From positions 1,674,001 to 1,738,000 of the forward strand of contig CP124680.1 in the NCBI GenBank assembly GCA_029961745.1: a stretch of DNA of 64,000 nt, read 5' to 3'. The position numbers were made by a program, and so were the translations under genes. The notes below the pieces were generated by a model, which saw nothing but the letters and a program-made list of their open reading frames with translations, had not been told where the DNA came from and searched no databases. The DNA comes from Nocardioides sp. L-11A (GTDB lineage Bacteria; Actinomycetota; Actinomycetes; Propionibacteriales; Nocardioidaceae). This document shows, piece after piece, positions 1 to 8,031 of the stretch. Each line of letters opens with the position of its first letter. Positions within the stretch are counted from its first letter, which is position 1.

Positions 1-39
1 ACCGGTGATGAGTGCGATCTTCTGGGTGACACGGCCCAT
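1..39 (-). CDS. Short-chain dehydrogenase/reductase, N-terminal fragment cut by the window edge
   Basis: Only the first 13 codons are inside the window, reading M-G-R-V-T-Q-K-I-A-L-I-T-G. The pattern K-x-A-L-I-T-G is the first beta strand and start of the glycine-rich NAD(P) loop of classical short-chain dehydrogenases (TGxxxGxG follows in the family). The start ATG has a strong ribosome binding site, AGGAGG, seven bases upstream. It is the next gene downstream of the acetoacetyl-CoA synthetase fusion on the same strand, about 50 bases away, so co-transcription is likely. A 3-hydroxybutyrate dehydrogenase would fit the context, but that substrate is inference; the substrate-determining part is outside the window. 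Confidence 0.7.
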   Translation of the reverse strand, partial: MGRVTQKIALITG

Positions 40-90
40 GGTCGTTCCTCCTGCGGGTGTGGGATGGCGCGGGATGAGGTGCTCGGGGCC

Positions 91-2694
91 TCAGTGGAGC
101 CCGACGATCGCCTCGGCGATCGAGAGGTAGCGGTCGAGCAGCGGGTCGAAGCTCAGCGGTGCGTCGGGGCGGTACCAGGTCGCCACGCCGGCACACATCG
201 ACGCGATCGCTCGGCCCGCGTCGCCGGGGTAGGGCGTGTGGAACACGCCGGCGCCGACACCGCGCTCGATGATCTGGTCGAGCAGGGCCTGCAGCTCGTC
301 GCGCCGGTCGAGGTACTTGCGCCGGTTGCCGGACTCGAGGCTCCGCAGCTCGCTGGTGGACACGATGGCGCCCTTGCGGCGGTAGACGTGGAACAGCAGC
401 ATGCTCGACACGAGGGCGTCGAACTGGGCGCGCGGGTCGTCGTCCGCCTGCGCCACCGCGAACCGGCTGCGCTCGACCAGCTCGTCGACGATGACCATCA
501 TCAGGTCGAAGAGGATGTCCTGCTTCGCCTTGTAGTGGTGGTAGATGCCCGGCACCGACAGGCCGGAGCGGTCGGCGAGCTGACGGGTCGTGGTGCCGTG
601 GTAGCCCTTCTCGGCGAACACGTCGAGCGCGGCGGCGAGGACCCGGGGCAGATCCTGCTCGTGATAGATCCGCCAGTCCTCGTAGGTGTCGGTCGGCAGC
701 ACCGTCGTGGCGGTCGCGGAGGCGCCGTTGCGCTTGCGGGCGAAGTCGATCAACCACTGCAGAGCGTCGACGTCGTCGACGGCCCCGGTGCTGGTGACCC
801 GGCGCGGCGAGGTGCCCTGCAGCATCCTCTTGACCGGCACCTCCAGGCGCTTGCCGGTGCGGGTGCGGGGCAGTGCGGGGGCGACGATGATCTCGTCCGG
901 GACGTGCCGGCGGGAGGTTCGGCCCGCGATCGTCTCCACGATGCGGGTGCGCAGCGCGGCGTCGTCCTGCCCGTCCTCGGTCACCACGAACAGCGGCATC
1001 CAGTAGCCGCCCTCGGCGAGCTCGACCCCGACCACCAGGCTGTCGAGCACCTCGGGCAGGGACTCCAACGCCTCGTAGATCTCGGCGCTGCCCAGGCGCA
1101 CGCCGTTGCGGTTCAGCGTGGAGTCGGTGCGGCCGTGGATCATGATCGTGCCGCGCTCGGTGATCGTGATCGCGTCCCCGTGGCGCCAGACGCCGGGGAA
1201 GACGTCGAAGTACGCGTCGCGGTAGCGCTCGCCCTCGGGGTCGTCCCAGAAGGCGATCGGCATCGAGGGCATCGGCCGGGTGATCACCATCTCTCCGGTC
1301 TGACCGTCGGGCAGCCGGTCGCCCCGCTCGTCCCAGACCTCGAGGGCCACGCCCAGCGCGGTGCCGCTGATCTCCCCGTCGTAGACGGGGAGGTTGGGGG
1401 CGCTGGCGACGAAGATGCCGACGATGTCGGTGCCACCGCTCATCGAGCCGACCTGGAGGTCGGCGCGCACGTGGTCGCGGACCCAGTGGTTGCTGCTGGC
1501 CGGCAGGACCGAGCCGGTCACGCCGATCAGCTCGAGCGTGGACAGGTCGAGATCGCGGCCCGGCTCGAGCCCGTCGCGCGCGCACGCCTGGAGGTAGCCC
1601 GGGCTGGTGCCGAACACCGTGACGCCGAGGTCCTGGACGACGCGCCACAGCAGCCCGGTGTCGGGATGGGTCGGGCTGCCGTCGAAGAGCACGATCGTGG
1701 CGCCGTGGAGGAGGCCGCAGACCTGGGCGTTCCACATCATCCAGTTGGGCGTGGTGAACCAGAAGAAGACGTCGGCCTCGTCGACCCCCATGTGGAAGCC
1801 GGGGGACACCAGCTGCTCCAGGAGGGCACCGCCGTGCCCGTGCACGATGCCCTTGGGGCGCCCGGTGGTGCCGGAGGTGAACAGGACCCACAGTGGGTGG
1901 TCGAACGGGACGTCGAGCGGCGCCGCGACCGGCTTGCTGAACCGCTGGAGCTGCTCCCAGGCGACATCGCAGGGCGTGGTGTCGTCGCGGGCGACGCCGC
2001 CCGTCTCGACCGAGACGACCAGCGCGTCGACGGGCAGCAGCACCCGCAGCTCCGCCACGGCCTCGCGGCGATCCTGCTGCTCGCCCTTGAACAGATAGCC
2101 CGTCCCGGCGATGAAGACCGTCGGGTCCAGCTGGCCGAGCCGGTCCATCGCGGCGGTCGGCGCGTAGTCCATCCCGGTCTGCGACCAGACGGCGCCCAGG
2201 GTGGCGGAGGCCAGGAAGGCGACGACGCCCTCGAGGCAGTTCGGCAGGTAGGCGACGATCCGGTCGCCCTGCCCGATGCCGCGGTCCGCGAGCGCCCCGG
2301 CGACCGCGGCGACCTGGTCGCGGAGCTGGCCGAACGTGATCGACTCGCGGTGGCCGTCGTCGCGCACCAGGATGACCGCCTCCCGCTCGGCGGCGCCGTG
2401 CTTGAGCATCTCCCGCGCGAAGTTCAAGGTGGCCCCCTGGAACCAGCGGGCACCCGGCATCTCCGAGGACGAGAGCACCTCGGTGGCCTCGGTGGCGAAG
2501 TCGACCCCGAAGTAGCGGGCGACCGCCTCCCAGAAGAGCGCGGGCTCGGCGGCCGACCAGGCCTGCAGCTCGCGGAAGTCACGCGGGTCACTCAGGTCGA
2601 CGATGCCCTCCGTGCCGAGCCAGCGAGCGAAGTCGACCACCCGAGAGCTGTCGATCTGGGCGTCTGTGGGCAGCCAGGCCGCCTCGACAGTCAC
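91..2694 (-). CDS. Acetoacetyl-CoA synthetase fused to a C-terminal TetR-family regulator
   Basis: A single uninterrupted 867-residue frame. Residues about 1-650 are acetoacetate-CoA ligase (ATP + acetoacetate + CoA to acetoacetyl-CoA). Visible are the N-terminal W-x-P motif, the P-loop LFTSGTTGRPKG near residue 270, the GRTDSTLNRNGVR hinge region near 520 and the catalytic-lysine motif PRTRTGKRLEVPVKR near 612. Residues about 665-867 are a complete TetR regulator: HTH with TTTRQLADRSGLSVPGIYHHY near 695-720, then a KstR2-like ligand domain (RRKGAIV...ELR...WYRPDAPLS). No stop or ribosome binding site separates the two parts. GTG 2694 is chosen because it puts W at residue 7 as in homologues and has AGGGG upstream. 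ATG 2742, overlapping the permease stop as ATGA, is the alternative. Enzyme and TetR identities are firm; the regulatory link is inference. Confidence 0.9.
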   Translation of the reverse strand: MTVEAAWLPTDAQIDSSRVVDFARWLGTEGIVDLSDPRDFRELQAWSAAEPALFWEAVARYFGVDFATEATEVLSSSEMPGARWFQGATLNFAREMLKHGAAEREAVILVRDDGHRESITFGQLRDQVAAVAGALADRGIGQGDRIVAYLPNCLEGVVAFLASATLGAVWSQTGMDYAPTAAMDRLGQLDPTVFIAGTGYLFKGEQQDRREAVAELRVLLPVDALVVSVETGGVARDDTTPCDVAWEQLQRFSKPVAAPLDVPFDHPLWVLFTSGTTGRPKGIVHGHGGALLEQLVSPGFHMGVDEADVFFWFTTPNWMMWNAQVCGLLHGATIVLFDGSPTHPDTGLLWRVVQDLGVTVFGTSPGYLQACARDGLEPGRDLDLSTLELIGVTGSVLPASSNHWVRDHVRADLQVGSMSGGTDIVGIFVASAPNLPVYDGEISGTALGVALEVWDERGDRLPDGQTGEMVITRPMPSMPIAFWDDPEGERYRDAYFDVFPGVWRHGDAITITERGTIMIHGRTDSTLNRNGVRLGSAEIYEALESLPEVLDSLVVGVELAEGGYWMPLFVVTEDGQDDAALRTRIVETIAGRTSRRHVPDEIIVAPALPRTRTGKRLEVPVKRMLQGTSPRRVTSTGAVDDVDALQWLIDFARKRNGASATATTVLPTDTYEDWRIYHEQDLPRVLAAALDVFAEKGYHGTTTRQLADRSGLSVPGIYHHYKAKQDILFDLMMVIVDELVERSRFAVAQADDDPRAQFDALVSSMLLFHVYRRKGAIVSTSELRSLESGNRRKYLDRRDELQALLDQIIERGVGAGVFHTPYPGDAGRAIASMCAGVATWYRPDAPLSFDPLLDRYLSIAEAIVGLH

Positions 2695-2738
2695 GGTTGC
2701 GCATCCCCTCTCCATTGCCACATCTGTTCGTGCGCTGG

Positions 2739-3956
2739 TCATCGGCGGTTCGGCAGCAGTGACCCGCGAGTGATCACGACGTCGATCGCAACAGCAAGGA
2801 TAAGGACCCCACCGGTCGCGAAGCTCTGCACTTCGGTGGACATCCCCAGGAGCTGGACGCCGTTGTTGATCGACCCGATCACCAGGGCACCCAACAGTGC
2901 GGCCCACACCGTTCCCCGGCCGCCGAACAGGCTCACGCCGCCCACCACCGCGGCCGCGATCGCGTTGAGCATCAGTGGCCCGCCGCCCGACGAGTTGGAG
3001 ACGGCGAGCAGCCGCGACGCCTCGACCATGCCGGCCACCGCGGCGCACACGCCGAGGATGAGGAAGGAGTAGATCACCATGCGGGAGACGGGGATGCCCG
3101 CCCGCTGCGCGGCCTCCCGGTTGCCGCCGACGGCGTACAGGTGCGTGCCGTAGCGGGTCCGCCCGGTGAAGTACGCAGCGATCAGCAGCATCCCGACCAG
3201 GATCAGCACCGGCAGCGGGAGCCCGGGTCCCTCGCTCAGCACGGCGACGGCGCCGAAGATGACCACGCCGCTGACGACGGCGGGCACGCCGACGGACAGC
3301 AGGGCGGAGGACGAGGCGCCGGCGCCGCGCTCGCGGTGGCCGAGGTAGCGGGTCGTGCAGAAGATCAGCCAGCCCGCCGCCCCGAGGGCCAGGCTCCAGC
3401 CGGAGGGAAGATAGGTCGACGAGATCCGCGCGTAGTCGGTGCCGGCCACGTTGATCGCGAACTCGGGCGGCAGCACCACCAGCAGGAGACCCTGCAGGAT
3501 GACCATGCCGCCGAGCGTCACGATCAGCGACGGCACACCGAAGATGACCGCGAGCACCTCGGCCAGGACGAAGACCACACCGACGGCGATGCCGCCGAGG
3601 ATGGCCAGCCACAGTGGCCACTCGCTCTTGACCGCGAGCTGGGCCGTGACGGTCGCGCAGACGCCGGAGAGCATCGCGGAGGACAGGTCGATCTCGCCGA
3701 CCAGCAGCACGAAGACGACGCCCAGCGCCAGGATCGCGGTGGTCACGATCTGGAGGGTCAGGGTGGTGATGTTGCCGGAGGTGAGGAAGGCCGAGTTCTG
3801 CGAGGAGAAGTACAGCCAGATCAGCGCGAGCACCAGCAGCACCGGGATGCTGCGGTACTTGCCCCCGAGCCCCTCGACCACGCGTGAGAGCAGGGGGGTT
3901 CCGGGCTCGCCCGGGGCGATCGGCGGGGCGGTGGTCGGGACCTGCTGGGTGCTCAT
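2739..3956 (-). CDS. ABC transporter permease, ribose/fructose/xylose (RbsC/FrcC) family
   Basis: A 405-residue membrane protein with about ten hydrophobic segments. It has the family signature of the branched/sugar permeases: the GEIDLSSA loop (normally GGIDLS) near residue 90, and the cytoplasmic loop G.N..AA..AGI.V (here VGGNREAAQRAGIPV) that contacts the ATPase. It forms the channel of a carbohydrate-class importer with the ATPase upstream and the binding protein further upstream. Its ATG overlaps the ATPase stop as ATGA, and its own stop overlaps a possible ATG of the next gene, so the cluster is translationally coupled. The substrate cannot be read from the sequence. Given the acetoacetyl-CoA synthetase downstream, a small acid rather than a sugar is possible. 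Confidence 0.88.
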   Translation of the reverse strand: MSTQQVPTTAPPIAPGEPGTPLLSRVVEGLGGKYRSIPVLLVLALIWLYFSSQNSAFLTSGNITTLTLQIVTTAILALGVVFVLLVGEIDLSSAMLSGVCATVTAQLAVKSEWPLWLAILGGIAVGVVFVLAEVLAVIFGVPSLIVTLGGMVILQGLLLVVLPPEFAINVAGTDYARISSTYLPSGWSLALGAAGWLIFCTTRYLGHRERGAGASSSALLSVGVPAVVSGVVIFGAVAVLSEGPGLPLPVLILVGMLLIAAYFTGRTRYGTHLYAVGGNREAAQRAGIPVSRMVIYSFLILGVCAAVAGMVEASRLLAVSNSSGGGPLMLNAIAAAVVGGVSLFGGRGTVWAALLGALVIGSINNGVQLLGMSTEVQSFATGGVLILAVAIDVVITRGSLLPNRR

Positions 3957-4732
3957 CGGATGCCCTCGACGGTGAGCGGAGCCTCGTGGGCTCCGGTGAT
4001 GGCGGCGATCAGGTCGCTGGAGGTGTAGAGACCGCGCTCGAACTCGGCGACCTTGCAGCCCAGTCGCATGACGACGACCCGGTCCGCGACCTCCTGCACG
4101 TCCTTGAGATCGTGCGAGATGACCAGCACACCGCGGTGCTGGGACTTCAGGCGGAGGATCAGATCGAGCACCTCGGCCCGCTGCGTGACGCCGAGCGCGG
4201 CGGTGGGCTCGTCCAGGAGGACCAGGCTGGGGTCCGAGATGAGCGCCCGGCAGATGGCGATGCCCTGCCGCTGCCCGCCGGACAGGCCGCCGACGGGCGT
4301 GGTGAGTGAGCGCAGCTTCACGGCCAGGCTGTCGAGGACCCTGCGCGCTTCGACCTCCATCCGGTGCCGGCTCAGCGGGCGACCGCGCAGCAGACCGCCG
4401 GTGAGCTCCTGGCCCAGGTAGAGGTTGCGGACGGCGTCGAGGTTGTCACACAGCGACAGGTCCTGGTGGACCGTGTGGATCCCTGCGCTCTGCGCCGCCC
4501 GCGGATTCTCGAGGCGCACCGCCTCCCCGCGGACGTGGATCGTGCCCGAGTCAGGATGCTCCACTCCGGAGATGACCTTGATGAGGGTGGACTTGCCGGC
4601 TCCGTTGTCGCCCACCAGGGCGACGACCTCCCCGCGGTGGAGCTCGAGGTCGACCTCGTGCAGCGCGCGGACGCCGCCGAAGTACTTGGAGACCTGGCTC
4701 AGCTGCAGCAGCAGCTCACCTGCGTCGGGCAT
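3953..4732 (-). CDS. ABC transporter ATP-binding protein, single-domain FrcA type
   Basis: A 259-residue nucleotide-binding subunit with every expected motif: Walker A GDNGAGKST near residue 42, signature LSGGQRQ near 145, Walker B LVLLDEP near 167 and H-loop ISHD near 200. Most ribose-type importers use a 500-residue protein with two ATPase domains. This one has a single domain, as in the FrcA branch, so it probably works as a homodimer. The start ATG has AAGGGAA upstream. It follows the binding-protein gene after a 74-base gap that contains a strong hairpin, and its stop overlaps the permease start (ATGA). Confidence 0.9.
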   Translation of the reverse strand: MPDAGELLLQLSQVSKYFGGVRALHEVDLELHRGEVVALVGDNGAGKSTLIKVISGVEHPDSGTIHVRGEAVRLENPRAAQSAGIHTVHQDLSLCDNLDAVRNLYLGQELTGGLLRGRPLSRHRMEVEARRVLDSLAVKLRSLTTPVGGLSGGQRQGIAICRALISDPSLVLLDEPTAALGVTQRAEVLDLILRLKSQHRGVLVISHDLKDVQEVADRVVVMRLGCKVAEFERGLYTSSDLIAAITGAHEAPLTVEGIR

Positions 4733-4759
4733 GGGATTCCCTTCTTGGATGGGGCTGGA

Positions 4760-4794
4760 CGGGGTGTGGCCGCCGGAGGGGCGACCACACCCCG
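4760..4794 (-). promoter_or_regulatory. Intercistronic stem-loop after the binding-protein gene
   Basis: A perfect 10-bp inverted repeat, CGGGGTGTGG against CCACACCCCG, with a 15-base loop lies between the stop of the binding-protein gene (4807) and the start of the ATPase gene (4732). There is no T-tract. In many ABC operons such hairpins protect the upstream mRNA and partly terminate transcription, so the binding protein is made in excess; that role is inferred here. Confidence 0.6.
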
Positions 4795-4806
4795 GGTCGT
4801 GGTCGG

Positions 4807-5958
4807 TCAGCCGACCTTCGCCTGGCAGGTGGGTGTGCTCTCGGCGGGGCCGCCGTCGCAGATCTGCTCCCAGGTGAAGATGCCGAGATCGACCGCCTGC
4901 TGCACGATCTCGCCCGGGTCCTTGCCGTCCTCGAGGTGGATCAGCGTGGTGTCGAGCTTGGCCGTCGGGATGTCGTCCGTCCCGTTGTTCACCTCGTCCT
5001 GGACCAGGTCGGACGGCGGCTCCTCGCCGCTGATGGCGGCCAGCGTGATCTTCGCGGCGGCCTCGGCCTCCACGGAGAATGCCTTGAGGACGGTGTCCTC
5101 CTGGTCTCCGGTCAGCATGTACTGGAGGCCGGTCAGCTCGGGGTTCTGGCCGCCGTACACGGGGATCTCGGCCTTCTGGCCCTTGAGAGCGGCGATGATC
5201 CCGGACGCGTTGCCGTCGTAGAAGCCGAGGAAGGCGTCGAGGCTGCTCTGCGTCTTGGTCAGGCACTGCTCGGCGGCCTTCTGGGCGTTGTCGGGCGCCC
5301 AGTCCTTGATGTAGTCCTCGCAGACGACGTTCAGGGTGCCGTCGTCGATGAGGGGCTTCAGGATCTCGTCCTGCCCCCGGAGCATCTCGGTCGTGTAGAC
5401 GTCGCCCTTGTTGCCGTACTGGCGGGCGAGGTCGACGGGGCCACTGCCGAAGGCGCCGGCCTCGACCCGGCTCTTGAAGTACTCCGCCTGCTGGATGCCG
5501 ACCTTGTAGGGGTCGAAGATCACCTGGGCGTACATCGGGCCGTTGAGCGGCGGGTTCTCGTAGCCGATCACAGGGACCTTGGCCGCCGCGGCCGCCTGGA
5601 GCAGGCCGGCGCTCGTGTTGGGGTCGGCCGCCACGACGACGAGCGCCTTGGCCCCGGCCGCGATCGCCGAGTTCGCCTGCGACAGCTGGGTCGCGGAGTC
5701 GCCGCCGCCGTTGACGAACTTCACCTCGACGTCGGGGTCGAGCGCCTTCATGGCCTTCTCGAAGTCCGGGCCGTCCTGCTGGATGTAGCGGGTGGGGGTG
5801 GTGTTCGGCGCCATGAAGTAGACGAGCTTCTTGCCCGAGGACGAGCCGTCCGCGGACGAGCCACCGTCGTCACCGCCGCACGCGGCCGTCACCAGGCTCA
5901 GCCCGGCCACGATCGCGACGAGGCCGACCTTGGCCCGGACCTTTCTACTGCCTTGCAT
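4807..5958 (-). CDS. Substrate-binding lipoprotein of the sugar-type ABC importer
   Basis: About 383 residues, periplasmic-binding-protein type 1 fold (RbsB/XylF class). The N-terminus has basic residues, a hydrophobic stretch and lipobox L-V-T-A-A-C-G near residue 26, so it should be a diacylglyceryl-anchored lipoprotein on the outer face of the membrane. Downstream features such as the repeated hydrophobic strands KVPVIGYENPPLNG and IPVYGGQNPEL fit the family. ATG 5961 and ATG 5958 are adjacent; GGAG lies three and six bases upstream respectively, so 5958 is slightly preferred. It is the first gene of the importer and lies 97 bases below the monooxygenase gene on the same strand. Ligand unknown. 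Confidence 0.88.
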   Translation of the reverse strand: MQGSRKVRAKVGLVAIVAGLSLVTAACGGDDGGSSADGSSSGKKLVYFMAPNTTPTRYIQQDGPDFEKAMKALDPDVEVKFVNGGGDSATQLSQANSAIAAGAKALVVVAADPNTSAGLLQAAAAAKVPVIGYENPPLNGPMYAQVIFDPYKVGIQQAEYFKSRVEAGAFGSGPVDLARQYGNKGDVYTTEMLRGQDEILKPLIDDGTLNVVCEDYIKDWAPDNAQKAAEQCLTKTQSSLDAFLGFYDGNASGIIAALKGQKAEIPVYGGQNPELTGLQYMLTGDQEDTVLKAFSVEAEAAAKITLAAISGEEPPSDLVQDEVNNGTDDIPTAKLDTTLIHLEDGKDPGEIVQQAVDLGIFTWEQICDGGPAESTPTCQAKVG

Positions 5959-6058
5959 CATTTTCTCCTTCGAGGGGACGGACCCGGCCGGGTGGCAGGG
6001 ATGTCGCTGTCGCCCAGAGCCCCCGAGTCGACTCCTGGGATGCGCGGAACGGGAGTGG

Positions 6059-7828
6059 TCAGGAGCGCACGTCGCGTAGCTCGGCGGTGATCTGGAGGGC
6101 GAGGTGCTTGGAGTAGACCCGCACCCAGGCCAGCGGACCGCCCATGAACCAGAAGCCCGGCTGACCGGTACGGCGGTACAGCCCGCCGATCTCGCCGTCC
6201 TCGCCGATGCCGAGGACGAGGGGGAGCCGATCGGCCACCGCGTCGCCGAAGAGGCGGCGCGCCGTCTCGCGCATGTTCGAGTAGCCGGTCGCCAGGACGA
6301 CGAGGTCGGCGTCGAGTTCGCGGCCGTCCTCGAGCCGGATGCCCGTCGTGGTGAACCCGGCCAGCCCCGCGCCTTGGGCGAGGCCGATCCGGCCCTCGGC
6401 GATCAGACCGGAGGCACCGACGTCGATGTAGTAGCCGCCACCCTTCGCGAGCGCGAAGCCCATCAGCCCCGTGCCGTCGGGGCCGTCGTTGAGCCGGAAG
6501 CCCACCGCCTCGAGCGAGGCCAGCAGCTCGGCATCCTTCTCGGCGGTGCGCTTCACGCCCTCCTTGGCGTCCTCGAGCACGAGGGGCCAGGGGTAGGCGC
6601 TCGCCAGCAGGTCGGAGTACTCCGTCGGCGGGCCCGACTCGGTGAAGTTGGCCCCGAAGATCGCGGGGATCCCGTGCTCCTGGCTGATGATGTGCGTCGA
6701 GGAGCGCTGCACCAGGGTGACGGCGGCGCCCGCCTCATACAGGTCCTGGGCGATGTCGTGACCGCTGTTGCAGGCGCCGACGACGACGGCCTTCTTGCCG
6801 GCCCAGCTGCCGCCGGCACCGTGCTTGCTGGAGTGGTACACCGTGCCGGTGAAGTCCTCGCGTCCGGGGAAGTCGGGGACGTGGGGCTCGCCGGCGGCGC
6901 CCGTGGCGAGGACGACCTGGCGGGGGCGCAGCGTCCGCTCGCCCTCCTGCGTCCGCACGGTGAGCGTCCAGGTGCCGGCCTGTTCGTCGTACCCGGCGTC
7001 GGTCATCTCCGCCGAGCACCAGACGTTGAGTTCCATCGCCTGCGCGTAGAACTCGAACCAGTCGGCGATCTTGTCCTTCGGCGAGTAGATCGGCCACGAC
7101 TGCGGGAACGGGAGGTAGGGCAGGTGGTCGGCCCACACCGGGTCGTGGAGCACGAGCGAGTGGTAGCGCCGGCGCCAGCCGTCGCCGACCCGCTCACTCT
7201 TCTCGAGGATGAGGGCGTCGACGCCCATCAGCCGCAGGTTGGCCGCGAGGGCCAGGCCACCTTGTCCGGCGCCGAGGATGACGACCTCCGGTTCGTGGTC
7301 GGCATAGGACTGCGCGTCCTCGCGCTTGTCCTTCCAGTTGCGCTGGGTCGTCGCCCCGGCCTCGTGCCGCGGACCGGTGGGCCTGCGGGCGCCGAGGGCT
7401 CGCTCGTGGCCCTTGAGGTCCTCGACCCCGGTCATGACGGTCCAGGCGCGCCAGCCGTCGTCACCGTGCCGGATGCGGGCCACGCCGCGGCACCAGGCCC
7501 CGGGGGTCTCGAAGGTGAAGAAGCCCTCGATCGTGCCGCCACCCCCCTCCTCGGCCACGAAGCGCGGACCGAACTCGGTGACGACCCGGACGTCGGACAC
7601 CTTCGCCTGCCGCAGGTGCTCGTCGAGAAGCCCGGCGATCCGGTCCGTGCCGTGGTAGGTCCCCAGGTCCCAGCTGAGCGCGAGGAGGTCGCGCCACCAG
7701 CAGTCACCGTCCAACAGGCCCGTGGTGGCGGCGGTGTCCGCCGTCGCCATCGCGTCCGCGAAGTCGGCGAGCCAGGCGGCGAAGGCCGCCTTCACCTCGT
7801 CCGGAGACGAGTCGGTGTCCACCCTCAC
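6059..7828 (-). CDS. FAD/NADPH-dependent flavin monooxygenase with N-terminal NTF2-like domain
   Basis: About 589 residues. Residues 1-140 look like a SnoaL/NTF2-type domain (repeated W and G positions, [11 protein letters not shown]). The rest is a class B flavoprotein monooxygenase: FAD loop [14 protein letters not shown] near 177, FMO-like motif [11 protein letters not shown] near 325, NADPH loop [13 protein letters not shown] near 345 and C-terminal LATGYSN. Such enzymes insert one oxygen atom into a ketone (Baeyer-Villiger) or a heteroatom; the substrate is not readable. GTG 7828 is chosen because AAGGAGG lies seven bases upstream and the longer frame to 7906 runs through the operator. 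It is the first gene of the leftward cluster, and a 24-bp palindrome sits 38 bases above the start. Confidence 0.85.
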   Translation of the reverse strand: MRVDTDSSPDEVKAAFAAWLADFADAMATADTAATTGLLDGDCWWRDLLALSWDLGTYHGTDRIAGLLDEHLRQAKVSDVRVVTEFGPRFVAEEGGGGTIEGFFTFETPGAWCRGVARIRHGDDGWRAWTVMTGVEDLKGHERALGARRPTGPRHEAGATTQRNWKDKREDAQSYADHEPEVVILGAGQGGLALAANLRLMGVDALILEKSERVGDGWRRRYHSLVLHDPVWADHLPYLPFPQSWPIYSPKDKIADWFEFYAQAMELNVWCSAEMTDAGYDEQAGTWTLTVRTQEGERTLRPRQVVLATGAAGEPHVPDFPGREDFTGTVYHSSKHGAGGSWAGKKAVVVGACNSGHDIAQDLYEAGAAVTLVQRSSTHIISQEHGIPAIFGANFTESGPPTEYSDLLASAYPWPLVLEDAKEGVKRTAEKDAELLASLEAVGFRLNDGPDGTGLMGFALAKGGGYYIDVGASGLIAEGRIGLAQGAGLAGFTTTGIRLEDGRELDADLVVLATGYSNMRETARRLFGDAVADRLPLVLGIGEDGEIGGLYRRTGQPGFWFMGGPLAWVRVYSKHLALQITAELRDVRS

Positions 7829-7865
7829 GTGAGTCCCTCCTTGCGGGCCGCGTCGGCCCCGTCGT

Positions 7866-7889
7866 CCGACCGAGCGATCGCTCGGTCGG
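7866..7889. promoter_or_regulatory. Perfect 24-bp palindrome, probable TetR-type operator
   Basis: Twelve bases (CCGACCGAGCGA) are followed exactly by their reverse complement. It lies between the divergent monooxygenase (start 7828) and lpd (start 8032). A further copy of the half-site CCGACCGAGCG is at 7949-7959, nearer lpd. Length, symmetry and position are typical of TetR operators. The only TetR gene nearby is the acetoacetyl-CoA synthetase fusion at the end of the leftward cluster, which makes it the leading candidate ligand; that pairing is inference. Confidence 0.7.
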
Positions 7890-8019
7890 GCAGGAGTGTT
7901 GCACACCTCACACTCCGAGGGGAAGGGGCTGGCGGGTGTGGAGGAGCTCCGACCGAGCGCTACCGGTGAGTAGCGAGGCCCGGTTCGGAACGCGCTGCGG
8001 ACCGGGGGACGAGCCCTAC

Positions 8020-8025
8020 TACGCT
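8020..8025 (+). promoter_or_regulatory. -10 box of a leaderless lpd promoter
   Basis: TACGCT (TANNNT) ends six bases before the lpd GTG, which places the expected transcription start on the G of the start codon. No Shine-Dalgarno sequence is present. Six other genes in the window have the same geometry. Confidence 0.6.
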
Positions 8026-8031
8026 GGCTTC

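Noticed and set aside
64..3072. A 1002-residue plus-strand open frame
   Set aside because: It is antisense to the acetoacetyl-CoA synthetase fusion and permease. Its composition (D/G/R/H-rich, no domains) is that of a high-GC shadow frame.
5982..5993. ACCCGGCCGGGT palindrome between the monooxygenase and binding-protein genes
   Set aside because: Only 12 bp and fully GC-type. Such palindromes are common by chance at this base composition.
7936..8031. N-terminal extension of lpd by 32 residues
   Set aside because: The extension has no family match and would be translated through the TACGCT promoter box; homologues start at the GTG.
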